Source of the DNA: Sphingomonas bisphenolicum
Lineage (GTDB): Bacteria; Pseudomonadota; Alphaproteobacteria; Sphingomonadales; Sphingomonadaceae
Assembly: GCF_024349785.1 (NCBI RefSeq)
Contig: NZ_AP018817.1
Coordinates: 3,565,501-3,629,500 of the forward strand
Direction of reading: 5' to 3'
Length of the DNA stretch: 64,000 nucleotides
The first letter of the stretch is position 1. Each line of letters begins with the position of its first letter. Below the pieces are notes generated by a model. The model saw only the letters and a list, made by a program, of their open reading frames with translations. It did no database searches and had not been told where the DNA came from. Shown one piece after another: positions 33,013 through 41,906 of this stretch. Made by a program: the position numbers and the translations under genes.

Positions 33013-34020
33013 CTAGATATTCTCGCCCACCCCGTCCGTGCTTTCCAGCATGGCGTGGACGCGGTGCGGGGCGGAGACTTCGACCCGGCTGGTCACCTCA
33101 TAGTGCGCCTTGGCCTGGCGCACATGGCTGTCGGCCGGCACGCTGTCGGTCAGCCAGACATTGCCGCCGATGACGGAACGGCTGCCGACGATGATCCGGC
33201 CCAGGATCGTCGCCCCGGCATAGACGACCACATCATCCTCGATGATCGGATGGCGCGGCAACGCCTTTTCCAGCGCGCCCTTCCCGTCCGCCGGAAAGCT
33301 GCGCGCACCCAGCGTCACGCCCTGATAGAGGCGCACCCGATCGCCCACGATCGCGGTTTCGCCGATCACGACGCCGGTGCCGTGATCGATGAAGAAGGAC
33401 TGGCCGATGGTCGCGCCGGGATGGATGTCGATCCCGGTCTTGCCATGGGCGATTTCCGACATGATGCGCGCCACCAGCGGCGCGCCCAGTCGATGCAGGC
33501 GATGCGCCAGCCGATGATGGATGATCGCCAGCATGGACGGATAGCAGATCAGCACCTCGTCCACGCTGCGCGCGGCGGGATCGCCCAGGAAGGCGGCATC
33601 GACATCGGTGTCGAGCAGCACGCGCAGCGTCGGGAGGCTCTGGGCGAAGGCCGCGATGATGCGCGCCGCTTCGCGATCGACCGCTTCCGCCGGCTCGTCC
33701 TTCAGCGCGTAGATGAGTTCGAGCCGGATCTGGCCGTAGAGGCGGCTGAGCACCGTCTGCAGCGTTTCGGCGACATAGGCGTCCTCATTATGCAGACGCA
33801 CGAAGCTCGGGCCGAGGCGCAGGGGGAACAGCGCGCCGCATAGCGACTGCATGATCCTGGTGAGATTATCGCGCGACGGGAAGCCTTCGGCGCCATATTC
33901 GGCATGATGCTGCTGCGCCTGCCGCCACCGGCTGCGCGCGGCGCCCAGTTCCGCCGTCAGCGCCGCAATGTCCCAATAGCCTTCGACGATCCGATCATCG
34001 TCCTGTCCGTCTGCCATCAT
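33013..34020 (-). CDS. cysE: serine O-acetyltransferase (EpsC type)
   Basis: 335 residues with an N-terminal helical SAT domain and a C-terminal left-handed beta helix whose hexapeptide repeats include GIDIHPGATIGQSFFIDHGT and the catalytic H-G/H pair (I-D-H-G-T-G-V-V-I). It makes O-acetylserine, the precursor of cysteine. The N-terminal part is longer than E. coli CysE, as in the EpsC branch. Regulation is not visible. Confidence 0.9.
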   Translation of the reverse strand: MMADGQDDDRIVEGYWDIAALTAELGAARSRWRQAQQHHAEYGAEGFPSRDNLTRIMQSLCGALFPLRLGPSFVRLHNEDAYVAETLQTVLSRLYGQIRLELIYALKDEPAEAVDREAARIIAAFAQSLPTLRVLLDTDVDAAFLGDPAARSVDEVLICYPSMLAIIHHRLAHRLHRLGAPLVARIMSEIAHGKTGIDIHPGATIGQSFFIDHGTGVVIGETAIVGDRVRLYQGVTLGARSFPADGKGALEKALPRHPIIEDDVVVYAGATILGRIIVGSRSVIGGNVWLTDSVPADSHVRQAKAHYEVTSRVEVSAPHRVHAMLESTDGVGENI

Positions 34021-34109
34021 ATCCGCCTCATGCGCCTGTTGCCGCGGGCATAGCGTGGTCGCGGGCGCAGCGATAAACGAGTTTTGCTTGGGGTCGGACA
34101 GATTCTCTT

Positions 34110-35441
34110 TTAGCTGCGCACCAATGACCTGGGCAGGTGCAGGCAGATTTCGGCGCGCAGGCCGCCTTCGGGCCGGTTGGCAAGCGTCAGTTGTCCACCT
34201 TCGGCCCGTACCGCCTTTTCGACGATGGCGAGGCCCAGGCCGAGGCCGCGGGTATTGCGCTGGCGCGCATCGTCGAGCCGGGCGAAGGGCCGCAGCACCT
34301 CCTCCAGTCGTTCGCGCGGGATGCCGGGACCGTCATCATCGACTCGGATCAATATCTCGGTCCCGACCCGCTCCAGCGAAACGCGGGCGCGTTCGCCATA
34401 GTGGAGCGCATTCTCGATCAGATTGCGCACCGCCCTGCGCAGCGACAGGGCGCGCACCGCCATTTCCAGATGATCCGGTCCTTCATAGGCCACATCGTCG
34501 CCATGGTCCTGAAAGGCATCGACGATGGTGGCGATGGTGACCGCGACATCGGTGCGCACGGGCGGCTCAGGGTCTTTCTCGCCACCCAGGAATGCAAGCA
34601 GCGATTCCAGCATCGCCCCCATTTCCTCCAGGTCGCCGGCCATCGCCTGCTGGATGTCACCGTCCTTCACCCCCTCCAGCCGCAACTGCAGTCGGGCGAG
34701 CGGGGTGCGCAGGTCGTGCCCGACCGCCGCCAGCGTCTCGGTTCGTTCGTTGATGAGACGGTGGAGACGCGACTGCATCATGTTGAACGCCGCGATCAGG
34801 TTGCGCACGTCGCTGGTCCCGGCTTCAGGCACCATCACCGCGGCGCCCAGACCGATACGGTGGGTCGCATGGGTCAGGTCGCGCAGCGGGGCGAGCGTCC
34901 TGCGGATCAGCAGCCAGCCGGCGATCAGCAACGCCAGCACCGGGATCAGCGCCAGTCCCAGCCGACCGAGGGTAAAGGCCCATTTGCTGCCGCCATGATG
35001 CATGCCGAAATAGAGCCAGCTACCGTCGGGCAGTTGCAGCCCGCCATTGATTTCCGAATGGCGGCTGGGCGAGGCGAGCCGCAGCCAGAGGCGCGACCGC
35101 TCCAGGCTGGGTTCCCAGGCAATGATCTGCTGGCGCATCCGTTCCAGTTCGGGCGACAAGGGCGGCGGCGGCGGCGCGGCGGGCGACCAATGGACGTCGT
35201 AGCGATCGGTGGTCAGTTGCAGGCCGAGCGCGGGGCGTTCCGCAGGCGGCTGCTCGGTCAGCAGCTTGCGCGCGATGACCAGATGTTCGGCGAGCCGCCT
35301 CGCTTCGTCATCCTGTAGCGACATCTGGCTGGTGCGCTCGTAGATGAGCGTGCCAACCGCAAATTCCAGCATGACCGTCAACAGCAGGATCGCGAAAAGG
35401 CGGCCGAGCAGCCCCAGCGATCCCCTGACATGGCGTCTCAA
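34110..35441 (-). CDS. EnvZ-type sensor histidine kinase
   Basis: 443 residues: membrane helix at 10-30, a periplasmic sensor stretch of about 130 residues with a Pro-rich P-P-P-P-P-L-S-P, a second helix near 165, HAMP, then H-box L-A-A-V-G-H-D-L-R-T-P with the phospho-histidine, N-box E-N-A-L-H-Y-G and G-boxes D-D-G-P-G-I-P / G-L-G-L-G-L-A. It overlaps the response regulator by 4 bases (ATGA) and is its partner. Signal unknown. Confidence 0.93.
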   Translation of the reverse strand: MRRHVRGSLGLLGRLFAILLLTVMLEFAVGTLIYERTSQMSLQDDEARRLAEHLVIARKLLTEQPPAERPALGLQLTTDRYDVHWSPAAPPPPPLSPELERMRQQIIAWEPSLERSRLWLRLASPSRHSEINGGLQLPDGSWLYFGMHHGGSKWAFTLGRLGLALIPVLALLIAGWLLIRRTLAPLRDLTHATHRIGLGAAVMVPEAGTSDVRNLIAAFNMMQSRLHRLINERTETLAAVGHDLRTPLARLQLRLEGVKDGDIQQAMAGDLEEMGAMLESLLAFLGGEKDPEPPVRTDVAVTIATIVDAFQDHGDDVAYEGPDHLEMAVRALSLRRAVRNLIENALHYGERARVSLERVGTEILIRVDDDGPGIPRERLEEVLRPFARLDDARQRNTRGLGLGLAIVEKAVRAEGGQLTLANRPEGGLRAEICLHLPRSLVRS

Positions 35442-36148
35442 GCGCGGCTGACCTCTGCGTTGAACATATAGCCCACGCCGCGGACAGTGGTGATCGGCGC
35501 GCCCTTGTCGGCTGTGGACAATTTACGACGCAGGCGGCTGACGAGGACGTCGATGCTGCGATCGCTGCTGTCACCCATGCGGGTGCGCGACAGTTCGATC
35601 AGCCGCTCGCGCGCGATGACGCGCTGCGGATGGCTGAGGAAGGAGCCGAGCAGGTCGAATTCCGCCCCGGTCAGCTCGACGATCGCGCCGGTGGGAGAAC
35701 GCAGCTCGCGCCGGGGGAAGTTCACGCTCCAGCCATCGAAATGGGCTTCGCTCTCGCGATGCTCGTCCGGGCCGCGCTCCACGCCGACGCGGCGCAGGAT
35801 GGCGCGGATGCGGGCGATCAGTTCGCGCGTGCCGAAGGGCTTGGGGAGATAATCGTCGGCGCCCAGTTCCAGCCCGACGATGCGATCGGTTTCGCTGCCC
35901 TTGGCGCTGATGAAGATGATGGGAACGTCGCTCTTGCGCCGGATCTGGCGGCACAGATCTATGCCGTTGGTGCCGGGCAGCATGACGTCGAGCACGACCA
36001 GATCGACCGGGCCGCCATCGAACGCCACCCACATTTCCGGGCCGGACGATGCGGGGCGTACCTGATAGCCATGTTCCTGGAGCGCGCGCGCGGTCAGGGT
36101 GCGCAGCGGCGGATCGTCTTCGACGAGGATGATCGAAGGGGCGGTCAT
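35438..36148 (-). CDS. OmpR-family response regulator
   Basis: 236 residues from ATG 36148 (M-T-A-P-S-I-I-L-V-E-D-D). Receiver acidic residues E10-D11-D12, phospho-acceptor Asp54 in V-V-L-D-V-M-L-P, and Lys in Y-L-P-K-P-F; winged-helix effector with R-T-R-M-G-D and V-S-R-L-R-R-K-L. It precedes the kinase on the same strand. The TorF-type porin gene lies directly upstream, so porin control is plausible by analogy with OmpR, though not shown. Confidence 0.93.
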   Translation of the reverse strand: MTAPSIILVEDDPPLRTLTARALQEHGYQVRPASSGPEMWVAFDGGPVDLVVLDVMLPGTNGIDLCRQIRRKSDVPIIFISAKGSETDRIVGLELGADDYLPKPFGTRELIARIRAILRRVGVERGPDEHRESEAHFDGWSVNFPRRELRSPTGAIVELTGAEFDLLGSFLSHPQRVIARERLIELSRTRMGDSSDRSIDVLVSRLRRKLSTADKGAPITTVRGVGYMFNAEVSRA

Positions 36149-36304
36149 GAAGGCGTCAGCGCACAAAATGTCATGGTCGGGAAATAGGGGTCGCCGGATC
36201 GGCGGTCAACCGCGCGGGCGGCGGGAAGGGCCGAAACGCAACTGCAGCAACAATTTGTCACGGCAGGGAAAAGTCCCGGCCCCGCCCGGAGCCAGGGACC
36301 GGTA

Positions 36305-36328
36305 CCGGGCCTGGCGAACCAGGCCCGG
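36305..36328 (-). terminator. hairpin after the porin gene
   Basis: CCGGGCCTGG (36305-36314) pairs with CCAGGCCCGG (36319-36328). On the minus strand the loop is UUCG, a very stable tetraloop. There is no T-run, so termination may be partial. It lies 10 bases after the porin stop and before the two-component genes. Confidence 0.55.
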
Positions 36329-36337
36329 CGATATGGA

Positions 36338-37189
36338 TCAGAAGGCGGCCGAGATCGAGAACAGGACCTGGCTGCGGACGATCGACTTGCCGGCATTGTC
36401 GGCGTCGGCGACCGACAGGTTCGGGCGCAGATAATTTTCCTCGACCCGGGCGATGTCGGTGTCGACATAGGCGATGCCCAGCGTCAGCGGCGTACCGGGA
36501 ATGGCGACGTCCGCACCCACCAGCCAGTCGAGATATTTGCCGGTCGGCGCGACCGACGTGCCGTTCGGGCCAAGGCCGCTATTGCCCTTCGACCAGCCCA
36601 GATGCGCCTTCAGCGTCACCGGGGTGTTGGGAACCGCGCCGCTGACGTCGCTCCAGATGTAGAAATTGTCGTTCTTCTTGCCGGGGCGGTCGGGGATGCC
36701 GGTCGCATAGCTGGCGGCGTCGTTATACCATTTGCCCAGCGCCTGCTGCTTGGGCGCATAGGCGACGCCGAGCAGTCCCTTGACCGGGCCGAGCTGGCTC
36801 GACAGCTTGACATAGGGTTCGGCGAAATCGGTTTCGTCCGCACCCGACGGATACATGTACCAAGTCAGGCCGACGTCCAGCGTCGTCGTCTCGTTGAGCG
36901 GGATGGCATAGCCGGCGAACAGGTCCAGTTCGATGCCGGCGCCACCGAAGGTGCCCCAGCCTGCCAGGTTCGATGCCCAGGTGCCGACATAGGCGCCGCT
37001 TTCATGGGTAGCGGTGATGCCGCCCTGGACAGCCATGGCCTTGTCGCTCTGCGACACGCCGCGGAAGCGATAATCGGAGATCAATCCGACGCTGCCGGTG
37101 ACGGTGACGGGGCTGGCGGGTTCTTCCTGCGCGAAAGCCGGCACGCTGGACAGGAGCGCGAGGGCGGCACAAGCGATTTGATACTTCAT
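36338..37189 (-). CDS. TorF-family putative porin (Gcw_chp)
   Basis: 283 residues from ATG 37189: signal peptide (MKYQIACAALALLSSVPAFA), then a beta-barrel pattern of about 12 strands ending in F-S-I-S-A-A-F, the typical outer-membrane C-terminal phenylalanine. The G-S-V-G-L-I-S-D-Y-R-F-R-G-V-S-Q-S start of the barrel is the Gcw_chp family signature. The expected role is a general diffusion pore. A hairpin in its leader includes the ribosome site. Confidence 0.87.
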   Translation of the reverse strand: MKYQIACAALALLSSVPAFAQEEPASPVTVTGSVGLISDYRFRGVSQSDKAMAVQGGITATHESGAYVGTWASNLAGWGTFGGAGIELDLFAGYAIPLNETTTLDVGLTWYMYPSGADETDFAEPYVKLSSQLGPVKGLLGVAYAPKQQALGKWYNDAASYATGIPDRPGKKNDNFYIWSDVSGAVPNTPVTLKAHLGWSKGNSGLGPNGTSVAPTGKYLDWLVGADVAIPGTPLTLGIAYVDTDIARVEENYLRPNLSVADADNAGKSIVRSQVLFSISAAF

Positions 37190-37217
37190 GAACATTCCCC
37201 TTAACGTTGGAATGTTC
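37190..37217 (-). promoter_or_regulatory. leader hairpin over the porin ribosome site
   Basis: On the minus strand GAACATTCC (37217-37209) and GGAATGTTC (37198-37190) are exact inverted arms separated by AACGTTAAGG. The Shine-Dalgarno AAGG lies in the loop and the arm ends at the start codon. The fold could hide the ribosome site. Confidence 0.45.
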
Positions 37218-37430
37218 CGTCCTGCATCCGCTCTGGCCCAAAGATCTGTTGTTGATCGTCTTCGATACCGGCGGATGATCTTGGACTATGCGTTGGCGAC
37301 GACCAGGCAAACCGCTTTTCTCGCACCTGCGAAAGGATCGACCATGCTGTGATATGCGGGGCACGGTTCTTTGCTAAAATGGCAATATATGTTGCCAACA
37401 TGTTTCCATACCGCAACGAGACAAAGAAAT

Positions 37431-37461
37431 GCCGCCGTGCCCTAGGGGGAGGCACGGCGGC
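37431..37461 (-). terminator. terminator of the sulP gene
   Basis: GCCGCCGTGCC (37431-37441) and GGCACGGCGGC (37451-37461) form an 11-bp perfect stem with a 9-nt loop. It lies 29 bases downstream of the sulP stop on the minus strand, followed by ATTTCTTTG. Confidence 0.7.
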
Positions 37462-37489
37462 TCAAAACGTCGCCCTGTGTTGAGGGGGG

Positions 37490-38986
37490 TCAGGCGACGA
37501 GTTGACGCATACGTCCGGTGGCGCCGAACAGTTCGACCGGCGCCCCTCCGCCCCGGCGGCGATCGACCCATTCGCGCAGCATTTCCGCGCAGGTATGATC
37601 GATATGGCCGAGGCGTTCGACGTTGAGGATGACCAGACCGGCGGTCGGCAGCGATTCGAGCTTGGCCGACAGCTTGGGCAGGCTGAGGAAGGTGGCCGTG
37701 CCGCGCAGCGCCACTTCATGCGCTTCGCCGCGGCTTTCCTCTTCCATGTTCAGCCGCAGCCGCGTCGCGTGGGGCAGCAGTTCGAGCAGCGACAGGCCGA
37801 TGCCCACCAGCACGCCGGTCAGCAGGTCGGTCGCCACCACGCAGATCAGCGTCGCCGCCCAGACGATCGCGGGCAGCGGACCGTAGAGGTGGAACAGATG
37901 CTTCACATGCGCGACGCTCACCAGGCGAACACCGGTGATGACCAGGATGCCGGCCAGCGCGGCCATGGGGATTTCGCGCAGCAGCCAGGGCAGCAGCGCG
38001 ACGAAGCCCAGTATCCAGATGCCGTGCAGGATGGCCGACAGGCGGGTCTTGGCGCCGGCCTGCACATTGGCCGAACTGCGGACGATGACGCCGGTCATCG
38101 GCAGCGCGCCGGCAAAGCCGCACAGCAGGTTGCCGACGCCCTGGGCACTGAGTTCGCGGTTGTAGTTGGTGCGCACGCCGTCATGCATCCGGTCGACCGC
38201 GGCGGCCGACAGCAGGGTTTCGGCGCTGGCGATGAAGGCGATGGCGATGGCGGTGGTGATCACCGTGGGGTTCATCAATTGCGCCAGCAGCCCCTGTTCC
38301 GGCAGACTGATCGCCGCGACGATCGATTCCGGCACGGTCACGCGCGCCACCGGCAGGCCCAGGATGAAGGCGACCAGCGTCGCCGCAACCACGCCGACCA
38401 GCGCGCCGGGCACCAGCTTCATCGAAGCCGGCCGGAACTTTTCCCAGCCCAGCATACTGAAGATGGTGATGAGGCCGACGGCGAACGCCGTGACGGTGTC
38501 GCCCGTCGTGAGGCCCAGAATCTGACCCGGCATGGCGATCAAATTATGCAGGCCGCTGGACAATGGCTTGTCGTCGAACAGCACATGGAACTGACCGACC
38601 ACGATCAGCACCCCGATCCCGGCGAGCATACCATGCACGACCGCAGGCGATATGGCCCGGAACCAGCCGCCGACCCGCAGCAGGCCGGCAACGATCTGGA
38701 TCGCGCCCGCCAGAATGAGGATGGGACCAAGGGCGGACAGCCCCTGTTCGCGGACGATTTCGAAGACGATGACGGCCAGACCGGCAGCCGGTCCGCTGAC
38801 CTGCAAGGGCGAACCCGCCAGCAGGCCGACGACCAGGCCGCCGATGATGCCGGTGATCAGACCCTTTTCCGGCGGCACGCCGGATGCGATGGCGATGCCC
38901 ATGCAAAGCGGCATCGCCACCAGGAAGACGACGATCGACGCCGTAAAATCGCGGCTGAGATTGCCGCCGGAAAGAGCCTTCAACAT
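37490..38986 (-). CDS. SulP-family anion transporter
   Basis: 498 residues with the SLC26/SulP membrane fold (about 11 helices; G-G-L-V-V-G-L-L-A-G-S-P-L-Q-V-S-G-P signature) and a C-terminal STAS domain from about 400. It starts 3 bases after the carbonic anhydrase gene. Such pairs usually move bicarbonate, as BicA does, so bicarbonate uptake or CO2 balance is inferred. Sulfate remains possible. Confidence 0.9.
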   Translation of the reverse strand: MLKALSGGNLSRDFTASIVVFLVAMPLCMGIAIASGVPPEKGLITGIIGGLVVGLLAGSPLQVSGPAAGLAVIVFEIVREQGLSALGPILILAGAIQIVAGLLRVGGWFRAISPAVVHGMLAGIGVLIVVGQFHVLFDDKPLSSGLHNLIAMPGQILGLTTGDTVTAFAVGLITIFSMLGWEKFRPASMKLVPGALVGVVAATLVAFILGLPVARVTVPESIVAAISLPEQGLLAQLMNPTVITTAIAIAFIASAETLLSAAAVDRMHDGVRTNYNRELSAQGVGNLLCGFAGALPMTGVIVRSSANVQAGAKTRLSAILHGIWILGFVALLPWLLREIPMAALAGILVITGVRLVSVAHVKHLFHLYGPLPAIVWAATLICVVATDLLTGVLVGIGLSLLELLPHATRLRLNMEEESRGEAHEVALRGTATFLSLPKLSAKLESLPTAGLVILNVERLGHIDHTCAEMLREWVDRRRGGGAPVELFGATGRMRQLVA

Positions 38987-38989
38987 GAT

Positions 38990-39688
38990 TTACTCCGCCG
39001 CTTGGGCGTATTGGCCATCGCCGGCGAGGCGACGGGCGTGGGGAAGGGCGACGGGGAGCGGCTGCCCCTCGCGCAGTGGCGAGAAGCGCCCGGTTTCACC
39101 ATCCAGCCCCAGCACCTGGCCGGCATGAATATCGACATACCAGCCATGCAGCGCGATCTCGCCGCGAGCGATGCCAGAGGCGACCGACGGATGGGTGCGC
39201 AGGTGCGCGAGCTGCACGACGACATTTTCCAGCGCCATGTTGCGCAGCTTGTCCGCGTCGCTCAGGTCGGTGGGATAATTTTCGCGGCACACTTTCTGCG
39301 CGGCATGCGAATGGCGCAGCCAGGCGGCGACGTTGGGCATCGATTCCAGATTGGCATCGGTGGCCAGCGCCTTCATCGCGCCGCAATCGCTATGGCCGCA
39401 GACGATGACGTCGCGCACGCCCAGCACCATGATCGCATATTCGACCGTTGCGGTGACGCCACCCAACTGGCTGGCATGGGGGGGGACGATATTGCCGGCG
39501 TTGCGGCAGACGAACAGGTCGCCGGGCGCAGCCTGCATGATCTGTTCGGGGACGATGCGCGAATCGGCGCAGGAAATCATCAGCGCCTTGGGGCTTTGGC
39601 CATGGCTGGCCAGCTGGTTATAGAGCGCGCTTTCGTTCGGGAAAACCTTGGTTTCGAAACTGAATACGCGGCCGAGTAGCTCGTTCAT
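38990..39688 (-). CDS. beta-class carbonic anhydrase
   Basis: 232 residues. Zinc ligands lie in C-A-D-S-R and H-S-D-C-G-A-M; the R-N-A-G-N stretch is conserved. It converts CO2 and bicarbonate. The gene is followed after 3 bases by a SulP transporter on the same strand, so the two form an anion-supply module. Its ATG is preceded by an AG-rich ribosome site. Confidence 0.95.
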   Translation of the reverse strand: MNELLGRVFSFETKVFPNESALYNQLASHGQSPKALMISCADSRIVPEQIMQAAPGDLFVCRNAGNIVPPHASQLGGVTATVEYAIMVLGVRDVIVCGHSDCGAMKALATDANLESMPNVAAWLRHSHAAQKVCRENYPTDLSDADKLRNMALENVVVQLAHLRTHPSVASGIARGEIALHGWYVDIHAGQVLGLDGETGRFSPLREGQPLPVALPHARRLAGDGQYAQAAE

Positions 39689-39822
39689 GGAGTCTATCCT
39701 CTTCTCACTATGGTGCCGGTCAGGGGACGGACCGGCTTGAGGAGGAGGATAAGGATGCGGTTTTGCTGCGGCGCAGCGGGTTTGTTAAAAACTATGTCTG
39801 CGCAGCCGGCCGTACGATTGCC

Positions 39823-39854
39823 GCGCCGAACCGCGAAAATCCGCGGCTCGGCGC
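39823..39854 (-). terminator. hairpin between response regulator and carbonic anhydrase genes
   Basis: GCGCCGAACCGCG (39823-39835) pairs with CGCGGCTCGGCGC (39842-39854) with one wobble and a short AT loop. There is no T-run. It may only partly separate the two transcription units. Confidence 0.4.
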
Positions 39855-39867
39855 AGGAACCGGCGCG

Positions 39868-40578
39868 TCAGCGCCGGTCGACCACGGCGCTGAACATATA
39901 GCCCACGCCACGAACCGTCACGATCGGCGCAGGCCGTCCGCCCGCGCCCAGCTTGCGGCGCAACCGGCTGACCAGCACGTCGATGCTGCGATCCGACGAC
40001 GGCGCATCGCGCACTCCCGCCAGTTCCATCAGGCGCGCGCGCGCAATCACCGTCTGGCTATGGTCGAGGAACACCGACAGCAACGCGAATTCGGCCGCGG
40101 TCAGTTCGACCAGACCGCCCTGGGGATCGGTGACTTCGCGCCGGGCGAAGTCGACGACCCAGCCATCGAAAATGGCTTCCGTCTGGCGGCGCAAGCCCAG
40201 CGCGCGCTCGCCCCGGCCACGCCGCAGCACCGCGCGCAACCGGGCGGCGAGTTCGCGCGCCGAATAGGGCTTGGCCATATAGTCGTCCGCGCCCAGTTCC
40301 AGCCCGACCACCCGGTCGACCTCCGAACTGTTCGATCCGACCAGGATGATGGGCACGTCGCTGCGTTCGCGCACGTCGCGGCACAGGTCGAGCCCATCCG
40401 GCCCGCGCAGCGCCGCGTCCAGCACGACGGCGCCAACCGGCGTGCTGGTGAGGGCGCTGAAAATATCGGTCGCCGACGCCGCCGGCAGAGCGCGGAACCC
40501 GCTCTGCTCCAGATATTCGCGGACCTTGTGCCGCAAATCCTGGTGCGTTTCGGCGATCAGTATCAGCGGTGGACTCAT
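39868..40578 (-). CDS. orphan OmpR-family response regulator with altered acidic pocket
   Basis: 236 residues. The winged-helix effector is close to that of the regulator at 35438 (V-S-R-L-R-R-K-L, then V-T-V-R-G-V-G-Y-M-F). In the receiver Asp54 and Lys103 remain, but the acidic pair is E10-T11 in place of E-D, which weakens metal binding. No kinase is adjacent. It overlaps the upstream small exported protein by 4 bases and precedes the carbonic anhydrase-sulP pair on the same strand, which it may control. Confidence 0.88.
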   Translation of the reverse strand: MSPPLILIAETHQDLRHKVREYLEQSGFRALPAASATDIFSALTSTPVGAVVLDAALRGPDGLDLCRDVRERSDVPIILVGSNSSEVDRVVGLELGADDYMAKPYSARELAARLRAVLRRGRGERALGLRRQTEAIFDGWVVDFARREVTDPQGGLVELTAAEFALLSVFLDHSQTVIARARLMELAGVRDAPSSDRSIDVLVSRLRRKLGAGGRPAPIVTVRGVGYMFSAVVDRR

Positions 40579-41027
40579 CCCCCCTGAACGGCGCCCGGCA
40601 CGGTCAGCGCGCGCACGCCGTCCAGTTCGCCGACCAGCACGGCGCGATCCTGCTGCGCGACCGCGACGGCTTCCGCCGTGCGGGCCTGGGCGTAGCGGGC
40701 GACCTGCGCATCGATCTGGCTGCGCGCGGCGGTGCAGGTGCCGGCATAGCTGCCCGACAGCGGGGTGAAGCGATGGATCGCCTTGCCGAAGGCGGGGACG
40801 GCGCGGCCCTGCGCGGCGACGGCGCGATTGACGGTGACGTCGGCCTGCCAGCGGCAGACGGGCACGGCGCCGCGATTGGCGAAGCGCGGTTCGACTTCTC
40901 GCAGGCTGATCGCCGGCTGGGCATGATAGCTGGCGGTATAGGCCTGGGCGCCGTGGCTGATCTCGGCGCTGTGGATGGGGCTGGCGGCGGACAGGGCCGC
41001 CACGCTCGATGCGAGAATAAGGAACAT
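40575..41027 (-). CDS. small exported protein of unknown function
   Basis: 150 residues with a signal peptide (MFLILASSVAALSAASPIHS) and two cysteines (V-C-R-W, G-T-C-T) that may pair. GGAG upstream supports the ATG. The stop overlaps the orphan regulator start (ATGA), so expression is linked. I recognise no family; the Ala-rich helical tail has no catalytic motif. A periplasmic sensor-partner role is possible but only from the coupling. Confidence 0.65.
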   Translation of the reverse strand: MFLILASSVAALSAASPIHSAEISHGAQAYTASYHAQPAISLREVEPRFANRGAVPVCRWQADVTVNRAVAAQGRAVPAFGKAIHRFTPLSGSYAGTCTAARSQIDAQVARYAQARTAEAVAVAQQDRAVLVGELDGVRALTVPGAVQGG

Positions 41028-41162
41028 GGGTTTCTCCTTTGCGACTTGGCGATCTGCAACATCTTGGCCGTGCAGCCGCGGACGGGAGAAAGATTAGGGC
41101 TGGCGAGTGTCTCCGTAATTTGCCGGACGTAACAAATCATTGCTGGCGCAATTATCGGCGCC

Positions 41163-41693
41163 TTACTGCGCAGCCATCAGCACCGGCGCACGCGGCGCAA
41201 TCGTCACGCCGCGAACATGCGCGATCAGCGCGGACAGCCACAGCGCATCGCCGGCCGCGCGATGCCGCGTCGCCCCCTGCCCGTCGGCAAAGGCCACGGC
41301 GGCGCCCACCCGCGCCTCGTCGGCGCCCTGCTCGTCAAACAGGGTGACGACATGCTGGATCGTGAAGGGCGTCGGCGCGCCCGCTGCGGCAGCCAGCGTA
41401 TCGAGCCAATATTGATCGATCAGGCTGTCGGCGACCACCCGTCGGCCCTGCGTCGCGGCGACCAGTTCGGCGAGCACGACCGTTACGGGCAATCCCTCCC
41501 GCTCGATCCGGTCGCGGCTCAGGCCATGCAGCGCTTCCGCTTCGGGGGTCCAATCCCAGCCCGCCCAACTGTCGTGCGGACGAATCAGCCAGCTGCGCGA
41601 GGCATCGCCATCCGCTATGCCCACTTCGATCGGGAAGGACCGTCCGTGGCGTGGCAGGCAGGACGCCTCGAAATCGATAGTCGTGATTTGCAA
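41163..41693 (-). CDS. DnaQ-fold 3'-5' exonuclease
   Basis: 176 residues from TTG 41693, supported by GGAG 7 bases upstream and the immediate core I-T-T-I-D-F-E-A-S. The DEDD motifs are D-F-E (I), an acid in A-D-S-L-I-D (II) and H-R-A-A-G-D (III), a DEDDh layout. The protein is a stand-alone exonuclease, not a polymerase subunit, and may act on RNA or DNA. ATG starts further upstream would add residues with no match. Confidence 0.75.
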   Translation of the reverse strand: MQITTIDFEASCLPRHGRSFPIEVGIADGDASRSWLIRPHDSWAGWDWTPEAEALHGLSRDRIEREGLPVTVVLAELVAATQGRRVVADSLIDQYWLDTLAAAAGAPTPFTIQHVVTLFDEQGADEARVGAAVAFADGQGATRHRAAGDALWLSALIAHVRGVTIAPRAPVLMAAQ

Positions 41694-41906
41694 GGCACAG
41701 CTCCAAATTTTCGTGCGGCCTGCCCCCTCCAAGCCTATGCCGCACGCTCTTCTATGCGCCCCTTTCGGCCTGAACTATGTCATGGCGAAGTCAATCGCCA
41801 CCCCCTTCAGCAAAAATCATATGGACTGAAGCAGGGATGCGGCGAAAGGCGCGACGAAGGCTGCATTGTCTGCTAGCGAACGGAAACCAAAGGGAAACAT
41901 AGCGCC

